This document shows positions 35,215 through 46,592 of a stretch of 64,000 nucleotides of DNA, in pieces. This DNA comes from Dugong dugon (taxonomy: Eukaryota; Chordata; Mammalia; Sirenia; Dugongidae). How positions within the stretch are numbered: the first letter of the stretch is position 1; each line of letters opens with the position of its first letter. The notes under the pieces were generated by a model. That model made no database searches. It saw nothing but the letters and a program-made list of their open reading frames with translations, and was not told the origin of the DNA. Location: positions 59,377,447 through 59,441,446 of the forward strand of contig CM057477.1 of the NCBI GenBank assembly GCA_030035585.1, written 5' to 3'. The position numbers and the translations under genes were made by a program.

Positions 35215-35365
35215 TAGACAGAGTCCTGACAATACTCAAGTCACAGGTTCCAGGCCCAACTGCATCCTTGTCCTTTCTTTGAATATATGTGACACAAATG
35301 AATTCCTTTTGCAACAATTTGAATTGGTTTTGTGTTACTTGTAACAAAAAGAGTCTGCCAAACAT
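35215..35365 (+). mobile_element. LTR-like remnant, second of a direct pair
   Basis: acagagtcctgacaatactc to acaaatgaattccttttg, followed by tgtgttacttgtaacaaaaa, a phrase common at the end of ERVL-type LTRs. Old fossil. Confidence 0.5.
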
Positions 35366-36023
35366 AAATATAACAACTGTTCCTACCCGAAAGCAGGACA
35401 GGTATCTAAATTTGCCAGACTAGGTCTAGAGGAAAAGAAGCTCTTAAATCTGCCTTGGGCTTGGGAAGGGCTGATGAGATGTTAGAGAAGGCTTCACAGA
35501 GGAGATGGCTCTTGAAAAAATAGTAGAAGTTTACTTGCTGGTCCTGAGAGGTGAAAGGTGAGGGTGGAAACGCAGGCATGTGCAGATGTTGGCCCTGAGC
35601 CCTGTGGGCGATGGAAGCCCAGGTAGTATGTAAACAGTGAAAGAACACCATCAAATTTGTGGATTAGACACCTTAAATTTCTAGCATAGGTGAGTGGAGA
35701 GTAAGTGGTTCCAGTCATTAAGTGCAGGAGCTGGAGAGAATATTGGGTTCGGCGAAATGAGCTCAAAGTTTCTCTGGGGCACCTACAGGGAGACATCTGG
35801 CAGTCATTTGGAGCCTAGACAGAAAACTAAGTCGGAAAGAGCTTTTAAGGAACAGTGAGTGTATAGATGAAAGGTAAAGATATAAGAGTGACTGATATTA
35901 CCAAGGACAAGAGAAGGCTAAGGAGAAAACTCTGGGAGATGCCAACTTAAGAAGTATTCTGAACCCTTTTCTAACCTTTCAAGGTATAATTAATAGTCAC
36001 TTCCTCCTCTACATTCCCACAGC
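35366..36023. other. Intron with probable old repeat continuation
   Basis: Contains gagaaggcttcacagaggag and gaggtgaaaggtgaggg-type phrases that often follow the repeat family seen at 25132. No gene seen. Confidence 0.4.
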
Positions 36024-36222
36024 ACTGGGTCCCTGGGCAGCGCAGATGTTTAAGTGCTCAGCTACTAGTCAAAAGGTTAGCATTCAAACCCACCTAGAGG
36101 AGCTTTAGAAGACAGCCCTGACTATCTGCTTCCAAAAGGAAACGCAATGGAACAGTTCTTCTCTGCACACATGGGATCGTCATGAATTGGAATAGACTAA
36201 ACAGCAACTAACAACAACTACA
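36024..36222 (+). mobile_element. AfroSINE, long form
   Basis: Sense copy: gggtccctgggcagcgcaga head, aaaggttagcattcaaaccc B-box region, aactaacaacaactac tail. Diverged. Confidence 0.87.
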
Positions 36223-36525
36223 GTACGTGCAGTAATTATTTATGTATGTATCTGTCTCTCTTCATATGTAGTACACCACAGGAGGCAGGACTATGCCATC
36301 TTCAAGTTGGCACTCAAAAAACATTTAACCTGAAGGAAAAAATGAACTAATGTTGACGATCAATAACAAACACGCAGACTCTCCAAATCAGTCACACCCA
36401 ATCATCATCCTACAGCCAAGAATCACCTGGGTGCTATTCTGCGGCCCCAGAGAGTCCTAAAATGAGGTATAGGAATCCAGATTTTTCAAGTCCTTCAAGT
36501 GCTGTCACATTTAGGAGTCAATGGC

Positions 36526-37743
36526 TGTTATGGATTGAACTGTGTCCCCCAAAAGATACGCAGAAGTCCTAACCACTGGTACAGGTGAACATAACTGTGA
36601 ACATGACTCAATTTGGCCTTTTGTCTCTGGTTCCTGAAAATAGCTTTTGGAATTCCCTAGCAATCGAAGGTGTCTTTGTTTTCTAAAACAGCAAGGCAAC
36701 ACTTAAACATGTGCAAATGAGGTGAGAGCCCGAGGACCACCTCTGGAGAAATAACTTCAGGAAAAGGAGGGAGGGCATAATGGAATCCATAATGCACCTT
36801 CAAGGACTGAATCAGTCATTGACTATGCATTAAGGCCCCAGTCGTACATATACAGCTCAGGCCCTGATAACTATTATAAATGACCATGGACCTTAGAGAT
36901 TCCTTTTGAGCTTTTGGATTGATGATGCATGAAGGAGTGGCACATCTCTGAGGACATGAAGCTCCCTCCCAAAAACTTCTCCCAGACCTCACCTGTGCAT
37001 CTGCTCATGTATACCCTTCTGTGGTTATATTATGAAGGTTATACTGAGTATACCCCTTTCCATGAGTTCTATGAGTCATTTCAGTGAATTATGGTACCCA
37101 TCCAGGACAGTGAGGGCCAGCAGGACCTGGCAACTGCCTATTTGGCAGTTGATTAAAAAGACAGAGCTCTAACTTATGAAGATCCCAGCCTTGGGTGGTT
37201 GGTGAACAGAAGGCTGTGCAAGCAGTCATTTTGTAAAGACCTAACTATGGGTGGTTAGGGTCAGAGAGAGAGAAAATACCACATGTGTGGCTGTTCTCAG
37301 AGATGAAGAAGTGGGAAAGCGAGGATGTGAATTATCTTCGCATTTTGGGGATCGGCCTTGTGTCGATTATTATTAACGCAGTGACCTTGTTTGGAAAAAA
37401 GCTCTTTGAAGATGTTATCAGTTAACATGAAGTTATACTGGAGTAGGGTAGGTCCTAATCCAATCTGAGTGGTGTGCTTATAAATGAAGGGAAGTCACAC
37501 AGAGAGACAGACAGGGGAAAGACGGCCACGTGAAGATGCATCTATAAGCCAACGAACACCTGGGGCTACTAGAACTGGGAAAGACAAGAAAGGCTCTTCC
37601 TCTAGAGACTCTGGGAGAACATGGCCATGCCAATACTCTGAATTCGGACTTCTAATCCCAGAACTGTGAGACAATAAATTTATCTTCTTTTAAGTTACTC
37701 AGTTTGTGGAATTTTGTTATGGCAGCCCTAGAAGGCTAATACA
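36526..37743 (+). mobile_element. MLT1-like LTR fossil interrupted by other LTR-like sequence
   Basis: LTR start tgttatggattgaactgtgt (36526 on) and LTR end from about 37366 to 37743 (ccagaactgtgagacaataa; aaggctaataca) flank about 700 bp (about 36620-37365) that does not belong to this LTR. That middle has phrases such as aggaccacctctggag and tcagtgaattatggtaccca, which look like another, unassigned ERV LTR. Some LTR sequence near the junction appears on both sides. Old and broken. Confidence 0.6.
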
Positions 37744-37904
37744 CTGCCTAAGTGACTGACTCTATGGATTGTCATTGTCATATCTGAGTTCAATCAAAGC
37801 ATCCAATCGCTGTAGTTGGAACAAGAGTTTTAAAGTCAACTCTCAGGATGCGTTACTCTGCAGATAAGTAGAAGTTGGTCTTGAAATCCTGATCCCCTAG
37901 AGGT

Positions 37905-38046
37905 AGGAGCTTTGTTGATTTGTGCAAGACTAAGGACGGCAGTTCAAATCCACGAGGCACTCCTTGGAAATCACGTGGGGTGGGTTCTACTCTGTCCTAT
38001 AGGGTTGCTGTGAGTCAGAATTGACTCGATGGCAACAGGGGTTTAT
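37905..38046 (+). mobile_element. AfroSINE, degenerate head
   Basis: Only the B-box and tail half are clear (cggcagttcaaatccacgag; tgagtcagaattgactcgat). Confidence 0.82.
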
Positions 38047-39736
38047 AGAAGCTGGCCTTTCTGCTAGGTAGCTACAACCAACATATACTCCTCCCTCAAG
38101 TCCCACCCCCCAACCTTTCCCCTAAGCCCCCTCCTCTTAAAAAAAGCTTCCCTGTCATTCTACCTTTGACCTTTTTAACCTATCCCAAAAGGAAAAAAAG
38201 GATTAAGAGATGAATTTGTTGAAAGACTACAAGAAATAATAATCACTTTGAATCTCAGTTCTGTTATTAGGTACAGAAATGAAGAGATAGAAAATGTGGA
38301 TCATGAGTTTCTAATTTGTAGTCCAAATGCTAATGCCAAGAGTGATATATTAGATATGGACATAATGTAGGATCAACCCATGCTAGATAATGGGTCATAT
38401 TACTTACAAAAACAACTCATAAAATAAATTAACTTCTTCAATGAGTATAAATTTCCTGCTTTTTATGCTGTGTTATGTCTTTTTAGCCAAGCTGCCAGCT
38501 CTTTATCCAATAAACACAGCCATGAAAGGAACACTTTCAACTGACTTAACCCTTTTAGGATCCACGGGATAGATGGCTGCCCTCCCACTTTTTCTAGTTC
38601 TCAGGTTTTGTGGGAAGCCACTTTCCCAATGACAGCACGTGCTATTGCAAGGCAGCATAAATGTTTAAAACCAAAAAAATGAGCATGTGCTGCAAATTAC
38701 TGTTTCTATAGGGTTTTGTATGAGGTTATGTGCATTTTTGGTAGGAAAAACAGAAAAATTTTATGTGGGAACACATGCCCAATGGACTCTGGTAGAATGC
38801 TGTGATTTTGGGGGTTTAAATTAGTGGGACAATGTACCATCCCATTGCTCTCTGAGGGCAGGCTTATAAAAGAGTGCAAAAAAACAAAATCCATATACTA
38901 CCTAACAAAAATTCAGACACACTCAATGATTCGGCATGCTTCCATTAATGAAAAAACATGGTATAAACAAAAAATTCAAAGCAGAAAATAATAGGGTTTT
39001 GAAATGGCTAAAAGAAGAATCTAACCTATTACAATCCTGTTCTATGACCTGAAAGAAAACATACTTACTCTTAGAAAGACAACAGTGGGTTACAAAACAG
39101 AATAAAGATTCACCAGGAAAAGGTAAAGAAATTTACCAATAATCCATATCATCAGAACGAAGTGAATTCTATAACATGATGACCTTTAACAACCAAAAAA
39201 AAAAGATTAAAAAAACCATTTACAATCATAAAAAAATAGTGGTTTTCTCAAGTGAAAAAGAACAACAGTGAGAAGGAAAGGAATTGGGCTTTCAGTTGGT
39301 AGAAATGTTTTACACAAGATCTGAGAATCAACTATTAGAACATCTTGTCTCTGAAAAGTCATTGAAGTCCCAATATATTGACAGAACGTAACAGAGAAAA
39401 GAAAAGGAAATTAGAGGTTCAGCCCAGGAGGTTCTACATTTAAATAAGGAAAGTTGCAGAAAGAGAGATTAGAGGAAATGAGGAAGTGGGGAGTGGAGGG
39501 AGAGCTACAGGGCGGCATATGAGCTATAGGTATAAAGAGCAATCAATTTAGATTAGGTCTTCTCAGAATACACCATGGAAAAAGATGAAATTGATAGAAT
39601 ACCTTGTGTTTTTGAATGTGATGAGAGTTAGACAAGTGAAGTGTTTAGGATGAAAAAGTGATAACTACATAGAAAATAGTCACTTCCTCCTCTATGTTCC
39701 CATAGCACTTTTTACAAACCTCTGTGCTAACATTTG
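38047..39736. other. Intron, unique AT-rich sequence
   Basis: No named element, exon or RNA gene recognised. Confidence 0.5.
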
Positions 39737-39945
39737 TCCTTGAGAGGTACAAATGGTTAGTGCTCGGTTACTAACCAAAAGGTTGGCAATTCAAACCCAC
39801 CCAGCAGCACCATGAAAGAAAGGTCTGGCAATCTGCCTCCATAAAGATTACAGCCAATAAAACCCTAAGGAGTTCAGTTCTACTCTGTAACAACATGGGG
39901 TGGCCGTGAGTTGGAACTGACTCGACGGCAACAGGTTTGTTTTTT
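39737..39945 (+). mobile_element. AfroSINE, long form
   Basis: Sense copy: aaaggttggcaattcaaacc B-box region and gagttggaactgactcgacg tail. Confidence 0.9.
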
Positions 39946-40158
39946 GTGTTTTACTATAACATTTAAAAACTGCATCATAATTATTTATTTACATATCTGT
40001 CTCTCTTCATATGTAGGCAACTATTAACTTTAGGAAAAGCAAAACATTATGAAAGAAAGGGAAAAAGGATTAAACTATACTAAATGGCTGGGCTATGGAG
40101 AGTCCTTATATTCTCATAATAATGTAAACATTGAATAGAGTTCTAAGCAAAACTATTA

Positions 40159-40460
40159 CAGGTAGTCCCCAACTTAGGATGTATTCAAGTTATGACGAAC
40201 CACACTTACGACCTTCATCCTCTTTTTCGTACACCTTATCGTTAGTAATATGTACTACATACAATGTTGCAGTACATAATTTGCTGGTATTTATCATTCT
40301 TAGACGTTCACTCACAGATGTCCGAGGTGTGATTTACTGTTCAAAACAATGCTGTATAGCAGGCTATGAAAACTAAAAAAAAAAGTATTCAACTTACGTC
40401 AGAACTGACTCAGGATGGAGTCATCAGAATGGAACCCTGTCATAAATCGGGGACTACCTG
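40159..40460. mobile_element. Tigger/mariner-like MITE (302 bp)
   Basis: Inverted ends caggtagtccccaacttagg (left) and, reading inward from the right, caggtagtccccgatttatg, flanked by TA on both sides (40157-40158 and 40461-40462). TA duplication and length fit a Tc1/mariner-pogo internal-deletion derivative. It has no transposase. Confidence 0.85.
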
Positions 40461-40661
40461 TATATAACTATTTAGGAAGGATGAGAGATGGCAAGTGTGT
40501 ACGGGTAGTGGGAAGTGGGATGGTGAAAGAGAGCTAAATCTTAATTTTCTATAATAAGAAATCAATAGATAATGCCAAATACTAAAAAATGAATGAAAGA
40601 ATATCAATGAAAGCATATCGTTTAGTGGCATGGAATACCAAATACCAAAAGAATCAGCGAA

Positions 40662-41532
40662 TGCATGTATATTCACCTATATAATAGAGCACATAGGAGG
40701 CATAGTTACAGAGACTACTTAGACATAGGGATTGAACTACTGGAATTGAAGGCTAAAGACCATAATTTCAGAGGAAATTTAGGTCAACTGGCTAAGCACA
40801 GTATACAAAGACAATGTTCTATATCCTACCCTGGTGAGTAGCATCTGGGGTCTTAAAAGCTTGGGAGCGGCCATCTAAGAAGCAACTATTGGTCTCTTCC
40901 CGCCTGGAGCAAAGCAGAATGAAGGAAACCAAAGACTCAAGGAAGCAACTAGTCCAAAGGACTGATGGCCCACATGAACCACAGCCCCTTTTAACCTGAG
41001 ACCAGAAGAACTAGATGGTGCCCAGCTAACACTACTGACCATTCTGACCAGGATCACAATGAAAGGTCCCATTTAGAATGGGTAAAAAATGTAGAACAAA
41101 TTCAACTTCCAAAAACAAAATACAGACTTACTCATCTGAAAGAGACTGGAGGAATCTCCAAGACTATTGCCCTAAGGCAATCTTCTAACTTGAAACTGAA
41201 GACACAGAGGCCACCTTTCAGCCAAATAATAAACAGGGCTATACAATAAACAATAGAACTGTGAAAAATGTGCTCCTTAGAACAATCAAGTATACAACAC
41301 CAAAAGATCAACATTTGCCCAAAACCAAAGATGAGAAGGCAGGGAGGGACAGGGAAACCAGACTAACAGAGATGGGGAACTAAGGGAGGAAATGGGGAGA
41401 GTGCTGACAAATTAGAGGGATTGCAAGCAATGTTAACGAACAATTAGTGCAAGAATCACTGATTGGAAAACTAATTTGCTATGTAAACTTTCACCTAAAG
41501 CACACTAAAATGTTTACTAAAAAAAAAAAAAA
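40662..41532 (+). mobile_element. L1 3' UTR, 5'-truncated
   Basis: Sense copy with ccctggtgagtagcatctgg and an A-run at 41519-41532. It is flanked by a 15-bp direct repeat with one mismatch (aaaagaatcagcgaa at 40647-40661, aaaagaatcagctaa at 41533-41547). Moderately diverged. Confidence 0.92.
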
Positions 41533-41547
41533 AAAAGAATCAGCTAA

Positions 41548-42598
41548 GGACAGAAAGTGGTAGTCTTTGGGTTAGTGGGAAATGGGAGAGTGTCTTAGAA
41601 CAGATGACAAGAGACTGGTATTTTTCTGGCTCCAAAAATTTCATGTATGTATAACATTGATAAAATTCAAACAGAAATAAAAAATAAAGGAAGGAAAACA
41701 AGCATTGTTACAGTCTCTCTCCAACCACTCAAAGTGACCTCTGGAGATAGAGATGAGCCTGGTCTGTAGTCATGGGAGAGACAAAAATCAGTAATGATGA
41801 TGATGGGAAACTTTGAGAAGGAAGTACTACTGGCCACTCTGAACCAAACCCTGAACATGATGCTCAGGGGCACTCTGTTCCTAAAAGTGTTTTCATTGTA
41901 AAACTGCCTGTGACCATTCAGAAGAACTTGGGTACTTTACACACAAGAGGGTTGTCATTTCCTGAACATTTGGCTAGAAGCACAATGCTTGCAATGTTCT
42001 AAAAGAAACTGACAGGGTGACCTGCTGAGAGCTATTGCCCAATTGCTTTGATTCATCTCCCCCAAAATACAAACAGTTCACTGATGGGTGATTCACATGC
42101 AAACAGTATATAAAAGCTGAATGCTATAAACTGAAGGTATGAGACAGGTCTTTATAACTTGCCTCCCTAACAGTCAACTAGACCATTCTCTGGGCTCGAG
42201 GAGTTTGATAATGTGCACCTTAGAAGCATAAGCAGCTGTGTAATCAAATGAATTTTTTAATAACTTACAAAGGGATACTAAGGAATTTAACTTTTCTCCT
42301 CCACGAAAAAAATTCCAAGAAAAAGTTTAAACAAAACTCTGCTTAAACCATAAACACAATATGAAATATGCTTAATTATCTTTTATAGAATTTTAAGTTT
42401 TAAATATGGCAGGAAGACCTTGAGTGGGGGGAGGGGAAGCATCAATAAGGTCAGATTAAGTGACTAGGACTTCCCCAAGGGACCAATTTTAACTATGTTA
42501 GAATATCCAAAGAAATGGAATGAGACTGTAAATAAATTATATTTGCTAAAATTCCTCTAAGGGAAAGTACACTATACAGCTGAAAGGAATATTTTCCC
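41548..42598. other. Intron, unique sequence
   Basis: No named element or exon seen. Confidence 0.5.
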
Positions 42599-42599
42599 T

Positions 42600-43095
42600 C
42601 AATTTTTTATTTTGAAATTTTTCCAACCTATAGAAAATTTGAAAGAATAGAACAATCAACTCTCATGTATCCTTTACCTCAGTTTTACCAATGGTTAAGA
42701 TTTTACCACATTTTCTTTCTCTCTCACTTACTCTTTCTCTCTCCCACCCTCCTCTGTGCCCCACATGTGTATATGGGGTGTGTGTGTGTGTTTGTATACA
42801 AATGCACATACACTTACATACATCTTTTTATCCTAAACCATTTGGAAGTAAGTTGTAGACATCTTTTTACTTCATCTCTTAAATACCTTAGCAGGCATCT
42901 CCTAAGAACAGGAATATTCTCCTTTATAACCACAATATCATTCAGATACTTAAGAAAATTAACATTAATTCAATAACACTATGTAATATATGTAGTCCAT
43001 AAACTTTCCCAATTGTCCCAAAAGTGTCTTTTACAGCTGTTTTCAGATCCAAGATCCAATCACACACTGCAGTTGGTTGTCATGTCTCTGGAAGG
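42600..43095 (-). mobile_element. L1 3' UTR, old (L1MC/ME-type)
   Basis: Antisense phrases gtaagttgtagacatctttt, ggcatctcctaagaacagga, cccaattgtcccaaaagtgt and ggttgtcatgtctctgg follow the standard old-L1 order. It contains a short (gt)n tract at 42778-42790. Confidence 0.85.
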
Positions 43096-43486
43096 AATGT
43101 TTAACTAAGCCACAAAGAGTAATCCAGCATCAGGTGGCATACTCCAGTTATAACTGATGGCATATAAGGAGAGTGGGCTCAGTTTTGGCCAAAGGAATAC
43201 AAAGTTCAGAGTCAAAACTGAACTGCTAGGGCAACAGAGAAGGGATTACCTTCTTAAAATTAATGTTCTTATAAACGTTTAAAAACTCATTTAAAAGCAA
43301 GGCCAAAAGTATGAAGTACATCTTGGACAGCAATCTCAAGTTTTAAGAAATGCCAAATTATTAGCATGCCTAGAATACCAACTTATTAAGCTATTCAGAG
43401 TTATCTCGACTTGACTCCAGGTGTAGAAAAATAATAAAAAGAAGGTACACTTAACAATCAGATGAGAGTAGCGTACCCAAGATTAC
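43096..43486. other. Intron, unique sequence next to a VWA8 exon
   Basis: Downstream of the donor of the exon at 43487-43600. No element named. Confidence 0.5.
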
Positions 43487-43600
43487 CTCTCCTGTAGCTG
43501 CTCATCAGACACTTTCAGCTCCTCCTTTAAACGCATATACCTGTCTTCTCTCAGCAGCCTAGAGCCATCATAAAGGCTCAGCTCTCGATCATGGATTAAC
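43487..43600 (-). CDS. VWA8: VWA8 coding exon (second in this window)
   Basis: The first base G completes the Arg codon started by the exon at 45478. There follow 37 codons, LIHDRELSLYDGSRLL to SDEQLQE, and AG of the next Arg codon. The acceptor is CACTAG and the donor GTAATC. The length of 114 bp with phase 2 at both ends means skipping removes 38 residues in frame. The sequence follows Walker B and matches the AAA_5 pattern in which the loop after the second catalytic strand carries a short charged helix and a DGS/DGR turn. The rest encodes a charged helix (RYMRLKEELKVSDEQLQ). Confidence 0.97.
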
Positions 43601-44029
43601 CTAGTGAGATAACGGGAAAGTCAGGAAACAAATCAATCAGATTTGAACATTGAAGTTCTTATAGGTGGAATCAGTTAGCACTTTAATCACGTCTATAATC
43701 GCTGGCAATTGAGTCTAACAATTGTGTCAGATGGACCTTTTGAAATTCCAAGTTGGCTAGTGGTGCTATACTTGGCAAAACTGTTAGTTCTTTACAGGAG
43801 GACAGCAGTCATGAACACTAGAAGTAGACAGGGAGGGAGGAGCTAGGAAGGGAAAGGAGAATGAAAAGAAAACAGCTGAATGAGCGACTCGGGATAACCA
43901 TGAGGTGCATATTAATGAACAGGGCAGTTTCCCACACCAGATTTTACACCAACCACTAAGTCTCAAGATGCCCGTGTTAGAACTGCCCCACACAATGCCC
44001 ATTCTATTAACACTGAGGGGAAACTAAGT

Positions 44030-44223
44030 AATGTAGAGGTTAGGAGCAAGCACAGTGATGTGGGTCAGGCCTGGGTTCAAATCTTGCTCTGCACCTTACT
44101 AACTAATTGACTGGAGAAGGGGGAGAGTTACTCTCTCTATATATACTTTAATCTTTTATAAAATGAGTGTAATAATGTTAACCTGTGAAAATTAAACAGT
44201 TAATGTAAGGCAGATGCTTAATA
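44030..44223 (+). repeat. MIR SINE
   Basis: Sense MIR with gcctgggttcaaatcttgct and ccttactaactaattgactg. It is inside the 1.9-kb VWA8 intron. Confidence 0.85.
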
Positions 44224-44404
44224 CAGTTGTTCTCAATCTTGGCTATACCTTAGAATCTCCTGGGAAGTGTTTAAAAATCCCAATGCTCAGCCATCACCCT
44301 GGACCAATTACATCAGAATTTATGGACGTGGAGCCCAGGCATCAGTATTTTTAAACCTCCACCCCAGCAAGGTGATTCCAAGGCTGAGAGCCTGAGAACC
44401 ACTG
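44224..44404 (+). mobile_element. MER5A-like hAT non-autonomous element
   Basis: cagttgttctcaatcttggc at the left, gagaaccactgg at the right, and agaatctcctgggaagtgtt inside. It directly abuts the MIR. Confidence 0.88.
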
Positions 44405-45477
44405 GCTCAGCACAATGCCCAGTACAGAGTAAGGAGTCAGTGGTAGCTGCTCCCACTACTACTACTTGGCCAAACAGGCAACAGAAAAGTCAGTAAAAAG
44501 CTGGAGGCAGGGGCATGCATACATCATTTTGTTTTGTGTCTGCACTTATCTGTTTGGGAGATAAAAATACTGTAAATCTATGGACTATTTATGGTAAATC
44601 ACTGCAAGTTTATGGTTATTTTTAAATGCTCTCAAATCTAATCAGGATTAACACAATGTATTTGGAATCTTCAGTTATACTTGGTATCTATATCTTGTCA
44701 AGGACAACAACTTTGAATAGCTAGTTGAAGAAATGGTTTATTCTACTTAGGTAATATTTCTAGATAAGTCACAAATCAAATATCTGCAAGCTACAGAACC
44801 AAGCATAACAGAAAATTATCAGTATCATTAATATCCTAAAATAACACAGGATGGGGATATTTTCCTATGAAGGCTCTTAACATTAAATTTTAGAGAAGTC
44901 AGTTAGGAACATGGAGATAATTTTTCCCATATAAAATGAAATAAGAAAATGACAGTTATATAAATGTTCAAGTTTGCAATCACAAAGTAAGGCTTTTTTT
45001 TAGCCTATTTAATAAGATATAGATAGGCAACTATTATACATTTTGTCCAAATAAATACATTTTCTCTCACAGAAAAAAAAAAAAAATAGACTCCAACAGG
45101 ATCAACCAGTAATGCAGATCCATGATCCATAAAGAGTTTGTAACACTGAAGCTGGGACTCCGACAAACTGCAGAAATTTAAGTTGTGTGCCTGTTCCAAT
45201 AATCAGCAAATATAAAGTCTTTCAAAATTACTATCGAACATTTTTATTTTTTCAGTTGTTTCACACAGAACTTTGTTTGGCAGTGGCTTTCCCCAAAATG
45301 TTCATTATTCAAAGTTTTACTGTACTGTGTTTACAACAGTAAAAAAAAATGTACCATTCTCCTTGGATATAAAATTACGAGTTTCAGGATCTATGGAACC
45401 CAGTTAACCAAAAAAAAGAGATTGAGAGAGTTACACGTCTACTGCCTAAGTGAGCGTTTTTGGTAACTCGTCCAAAC
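44405..45477. other. Intron, unique sequence
   Basis: Remainder of the 1.9-kb VWA8 intron. Nothing else recognised. Confidence 0.5.
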
Positions 45478-45638
45478 CTTTGCAGTACAGCGAGTGTGCC
45501 GGTGTTGACCCGGTGAATGCCATCCAAGAGGACGAGTTTTCCTTCCAGAGCAGCATTTACAAGGGGCGAGGACCGCCAGGCAGTGTCTCCATTTGGGAGC
45601 GTGTATCTCTGCTGTAGCAGATCCCGTGCCGTCATATC
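45478..45638 (-). CDS. VWA8: VWA8 coding exon (first in this window), Walker B of second AAA module
   Basis: This exon encodes 53 codons beginning DMTARDLLQQRYTLPNG and ending GTLAVLQ, then AG of a split Arg codon. It is flanked by a TTTCAG acceptor and a GTTTGG donor. The segment TAWRSSPLVNAALEGK precedes LVLLDGIHRVN, which aligns with the AAA_5/MoxR/midasin Walker B pattern (hhhhDEhxRA). The acidic pair is D-G here rather than D-E. I recall the same in human VWA8, so this module may bind nucleotide but hydrolyse it poorly; that is inference. The matching Walker A should be in the preceding exon, which is not found up to position 64000. The donor GTTTGG is weaker than the consensus. Confidence 0.97.
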
Positions 45639-46173
45639 CTGAAACCAATTCAACACCCACCAAAGAAAATGCAGGAATTAATGCTTAAGACAAGGACTGT
45701 AGCTTATTAAGCTTTACAGAGTTATACCTCTTTCTGAACACAACATTCCTTATAACAGCTGGGAAGTCATCTGCTCCAATCCACCAAAGATAAAGATATT
45801 CAGAGAGGTTTTTGATCATTTGAGATTTTTTCCTATTAGTCACCCTCACAATATAGTAAAAGTGAGTTTTTGTTTGGTTTTTCCTTCTTTATATTTAGTA
45901 ATCCCCTCCCCCCCTTTTTAAATGTTCATTTGGTATCTACACAGATGATTGTAGTATTTTCTACTTTAACTCAATCAATTCAACTCAATCAGCTTCAGCC
46001 TTGCAGGGATCAAAATGTGCAGATTCCCTTTTAAGAATTAGAGCCATACAATCTCAAGGCAGAGGCACAGAGATGCTTATAAAAAATGTACAGTTGATGA
46101 GCTCTCCTGAGAAGCCACGCTGGGGACCATCACTTTAAATAGGTTTGATAATGGAGGAAACTGAGCAGGACAG
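45639..46173. other. Intron, unique sequence upstream of a VWA8 exon
   Basis: No element named. The Walker A exon expected upstream is not here. Confidence 0.55.
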
Positions 46174-46592
46174 TGCTATGGACTGAGTTATGTCCCCAAA
46201 AAGTTATGTGCTGTAAATCCTAACCTCTATGCCTGTGATTGTAATCCCACTTGGGAAGGGGTTATCTTTGTTATGTTAATAAGGCAGGATCAGCATAGGG
46301 TGGATCTGGAGTCAATCTCTTTTGAGATATAAAAGAGATTAAACAAGCAAGTAGAGGAGAGATGGGGTAAAACAGATGCCAAGATACATGGAGATCTCCA
46401 ACGAGCCAGGAAGCAGAAGATGAAGAGACAAGGACCTTCCTCCAGAGCCGACAGAGACAGAAAGGCTTCCCCTACAGCCGGCGCTCTGAATTCAGACTTC
46501 TAGCCTCCTAAACTGTGAGAAAATAAATTTCTGTTTTTTAAAGCCAGTCAGTTGTGGTGTTTCTATTATAGCAGCACTAGATAACTAAGACA
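46174..46592 (+). mobile_element. MLT1-like solo LTR fossil
   Basis: Begins tgctatggactgagttatgt and ends ctagataactaagaca. It is closely similar in layout to the two LTRs of the element at 16096-21913 (tttgttatgttaataaggca; ctcctaaactgtgagaaaat). Solo and old. Confidence 0.87.

Larger units (their letters stand above)
3175..45638 (-). other. VWA8: VWA8 gene segment (six internal coding exons and five complete introns)
   Basis: The six exons below lie in transcript order on the minus strand, and their phases fit end to end (0/2, 2/2, 2/0, 0/0, 0/2, 2/1). Exon lengths are 161, 114, 169, 78, 116 and 107 bp, 745 bp in all. Complete introns are 1,877, 12,674, 3,035, 12,789 and 11,344 bp. The joined translation matches my memory of human VWA8 closely, at roughly residues 475-720 of about 1,900. 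The first and last parts of the gene lie outside the window: no promoter, start codon, stop codon or polyadenylation site of the gene is present. Confidence 0.95.
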
